Source: Desulfonatronaceae bacterium UBA663 (GTDB taxonomy: Bacteria > Desulfobacterota > Desulfovibrionia > Desulfovibrionales > Desulfonatronaceae). From it: DNA of 6,423 nucleotides. Position numbers and translations under genes: made by a program. The notes beneath the pieces are model-generated. The model was given only the letters and a program-made list of their open reading frames with translations. It was not told the origin of the DNA and ran no database searches. The stretch spans positions 15,087 to 21,509 of the forward strand of contig DBNV01000123.1 of the NCBI GenBank assembly GCA_002299865.1. The letters are read 5' to 3'. This document shows, in pieces, positions 5,301-6,423 of the stretch (position 1 is its first letter; each line of letters starts with the position of its first letter).

Positions 5301-5714
5301 CTACCCCGGAACAACGACGCCTAAATCACGAAGCATTAACCGTACATTTTCCCGGATTTGATTGCGGACACCACGATATTCCTCAGGTGACATATGTTTG
5401 GGATCAGGCAAGGCCCAATCGGTTCTCTTGTTGGCACGAATAAAAGGGCACTGATCGCCACAGCCCATAGTAGCCACGAAATCGAACTCAACATCTGGCA
5501 GATCATTAAGAGATTTTGAATAATGCTGCAACAGGTCGTAGCCAAGTTCGCCCATAGCCTCAACGGCTTTGGGGTTGATAACGCCTGATGGGCTGGAGCC
5601 GGCGCTATAAGCTTCTACAGCGCTGCCACCCAACATACGTGCAAATGCTTCGGCCATCTGACTCCTATTCGAGTTTTCCACGCACACAAACAAAACCAGT
5701 TTGACTGTATTCAT
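5301..5714 (-). CDS. arsC: Arsenate reductase, LMW-phosphatase-like (thioredoxin-type)
   Basis: A 137-residue cytoplasmic enzyme that reduces arsenate to arsenite. The N-terminal P-loop FVCVENSNRSQMAEAF has nucleophile C11 and R17. The resolving-cysteine segment MGCGDQCP has C85 and C89, and LPDPK supplies D104, the expected general acid. The three cysteines C11, C85 and C89 form the redox relay, with C85 and C89 separated by three residues rather than six as in the staphylococcal pI258 enzyme; the GCGDxCP form is common in other branches of the family. Length is normal and the gene intact. Its ATG overlaps the stop of the upstream aquaporin as ATGA, so translation is coupled, which indicates that reduction and arsenite exit work together. 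Reductant is inferred to be thioredoxin. Confidence 0.94.
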   Translation of the reverse strand: MNTVKLVLFVCVENSNRSQMAEAFARMLGGSAVEAYSAGSSPSGVINPKAVEAMGELGYDLLQHYSKSLNDLPDVEFDFVATMGCGDQCPFIRANKRTDWALPDPKHMSPEEYRGVRNQIRENVRLMLRDLGVVVPG

Positions 5715-6400
5715 GTTTTATGCCCCACTACGATATCCGAGCAGCAGCCGGACTCTCTTGTACAGCGACACATTAATACCGCAAGGCAAGCTCCGACAAC
5801 CGGAGCTAGCAAGTAGAGCCAAAGCGCTTCAATGTGGCCAGAGACTACTGCAGGAGCCAATGAGCGTGCAGGATTCATCGACGCCCCGCTGATAGGGCCT
5901 GCAAATAGCGCCCCCAACGTTACAAAGCCGCCGATTGCTACTCCTGCGGTAATACCTTTTTCACTCGCGCCGGTAGATACACTGAGAATTACGAACATAA
6001 GGCCAATTGCAAGAACGATTTCAGTGACCAGGGATTGCACAAGAGAACCAGAGGGAATGGTTGCTCCGAGGGTCATGTGAGCCGGAAGCAAAACCGACAA
6101 AAGTAGACTGGCGAGTAGCGCACCGGAAACTTGACTCAGGATATAGGGCAGTACCTTTCTTCCGGGGAAACGTCGGGCCAGGAAAAAGCCAACTGTTACT
6201 GCTGGATTGAAATGAGCACCAGACACGTCGCCAAAGGCAGAAATCATTACGAAAACGACCAGACCGAATGTGAGCGCTATGCCGGCGTGCGAAATCGCAC
6301 CACTCATATCGCCCACAACAATGGCGCCCGTGCCGGCGAACACGATCCAGAACGTACCAAATGCCTCAGCTAAAAGCCGCTTATGAAGTGGAAGTATCAC
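5711..6400 (-). CDS. aqpS: MIP-family aquaporin, probable arsenite channel (AqpS-like)
   Basis: A 229-residue inner-membrane channel with six predicted membrane helices (about 8-30, 38-58, 83-106, 122-143, 151-170, 190-211) and both half-helix motifs: HFNPAVTVG (N65-P66-A67) and SMNPARS (N176-P177-A178, with filter R179). Hand alignment to AqpZ puts F45, A164, A173 and R179 at the selectivity filter; AqpZ has His where this has A164, giving a wider, less water-specific pore. Its coupling to arsC matches the AqpS arrangement, where arsenite made by ArsC leaves by facilitated diffusion. The C-terminus is cysteine-rich (C211, C213, C219, C220). Start is GTG at 6398-6400, preceded by AGGAG at five bases. 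Glycerol or water transport is the alternative; the arsenite role is inferred from context. No arsB or acr3 pump is present in the window. Confidence 0.9.
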   Translation of the reverse strand: MILPLHKRLLAEAFGTFWIVFAGTGAIVVGDMSGAISHAGIALTFGLVVFVMISAFGDVSGAHFNPAVTVGFFLARRFPGRKVLPYILSQVSGALLASLLLSVLLPAHMTLGATIPSGSLVQSLVTEIVLAIGLMFVILSVSTGASEKGITAGVAIGGFVTLGALFAGPISGASMNPARSLAPAVVSGHIEALWLYLLAPVVGACLAVLMCRCTRESGCCSDIVVGHKT

Positions 6401-6423
6401 GATGTCTCCTGTAACGCATAACG

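Noticed and set aside
3491..6423. Second copy of the ssrA 3' end or an integrase marking an island border
   Set aside because: No matching direct repeat and no recombinase coding sequence was seen in the window; the island idea remains an inference.
1..6423. CRISPR array, insertion sequence or riboswitch
   Set aside because: No regularly spaced short repeats with unique spacers, no transposase and no recognisable riboswitch fold were found; the only tandem repeats are coding Sel1 units.

Overview
The window looks like chromosomal DNA of a sulfate-reducing Desulfovibrio-like bacterium (Desulfobacterota). This is inferred from GC-rich core genes, two adjacent phoU paralogues behind a PhoB-type regulator, and the style of the tmRNA. 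No 16S or other strict marker is present, so the taxonomy is tentative.

Left half (1-2911), all on the minus strand. A phosphate-regulation cluster is transcribed right to left: a PhoB-type response regulator, then two consecutive PhoU proteins, then after a gap holding a hairpin the 5' part of a class II tRNA nucleotidyltransferase (CCA-adding type) that runs off the left edge. The PhoU nearer phoB has altered metal-ligand motifs; the other keeps both canonical motifs. No phoR kinase and no pst transporter genes are visible.

Centre (2912-3490). A divergent intergenic region carries a candidate phoB promoter (minus) with a perfect inverted repeat between its -35 and -10 boxes, and a candidate ssrA promoter (plus). 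It is followed by a complete tmRNA gene at 3137-3490, with a clear acceptor stem, T arm, encoded CCA end and a tag reading frame giving ANDREYALAA.

Right half (3491-6423), all genes on the minus strand, resembling accessory DNA placed directly after the 3' end of ssrA, a common integration site. It holds: (i) a secreted Sel1-repeat gene broken by one in-frame amber codon exactly where the repeat consensus has CAG; (ii) a probable toxin-antitoxin pair, DUF4258 protein then YgiT/MqsA-like antitoxin that lacks most zinc ligands, with its own strong promoter; (iii) an arsenic detoxification pair, a MIP-family aquaporin overlapping arsC by ATGA. In this pair ArsC reduces arsenate to arsenite and the channel would let arsenite leave, as described for AqpS/ArsC in Sinorhizobium. 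An ArsR repressor is likely beyond the right edge but is not seen. The right end is visibly less GC-rich than the pho/cca end, which fits horizontal acquisition. No integrase, transposase, CRISPR array or second attachment site is visible.
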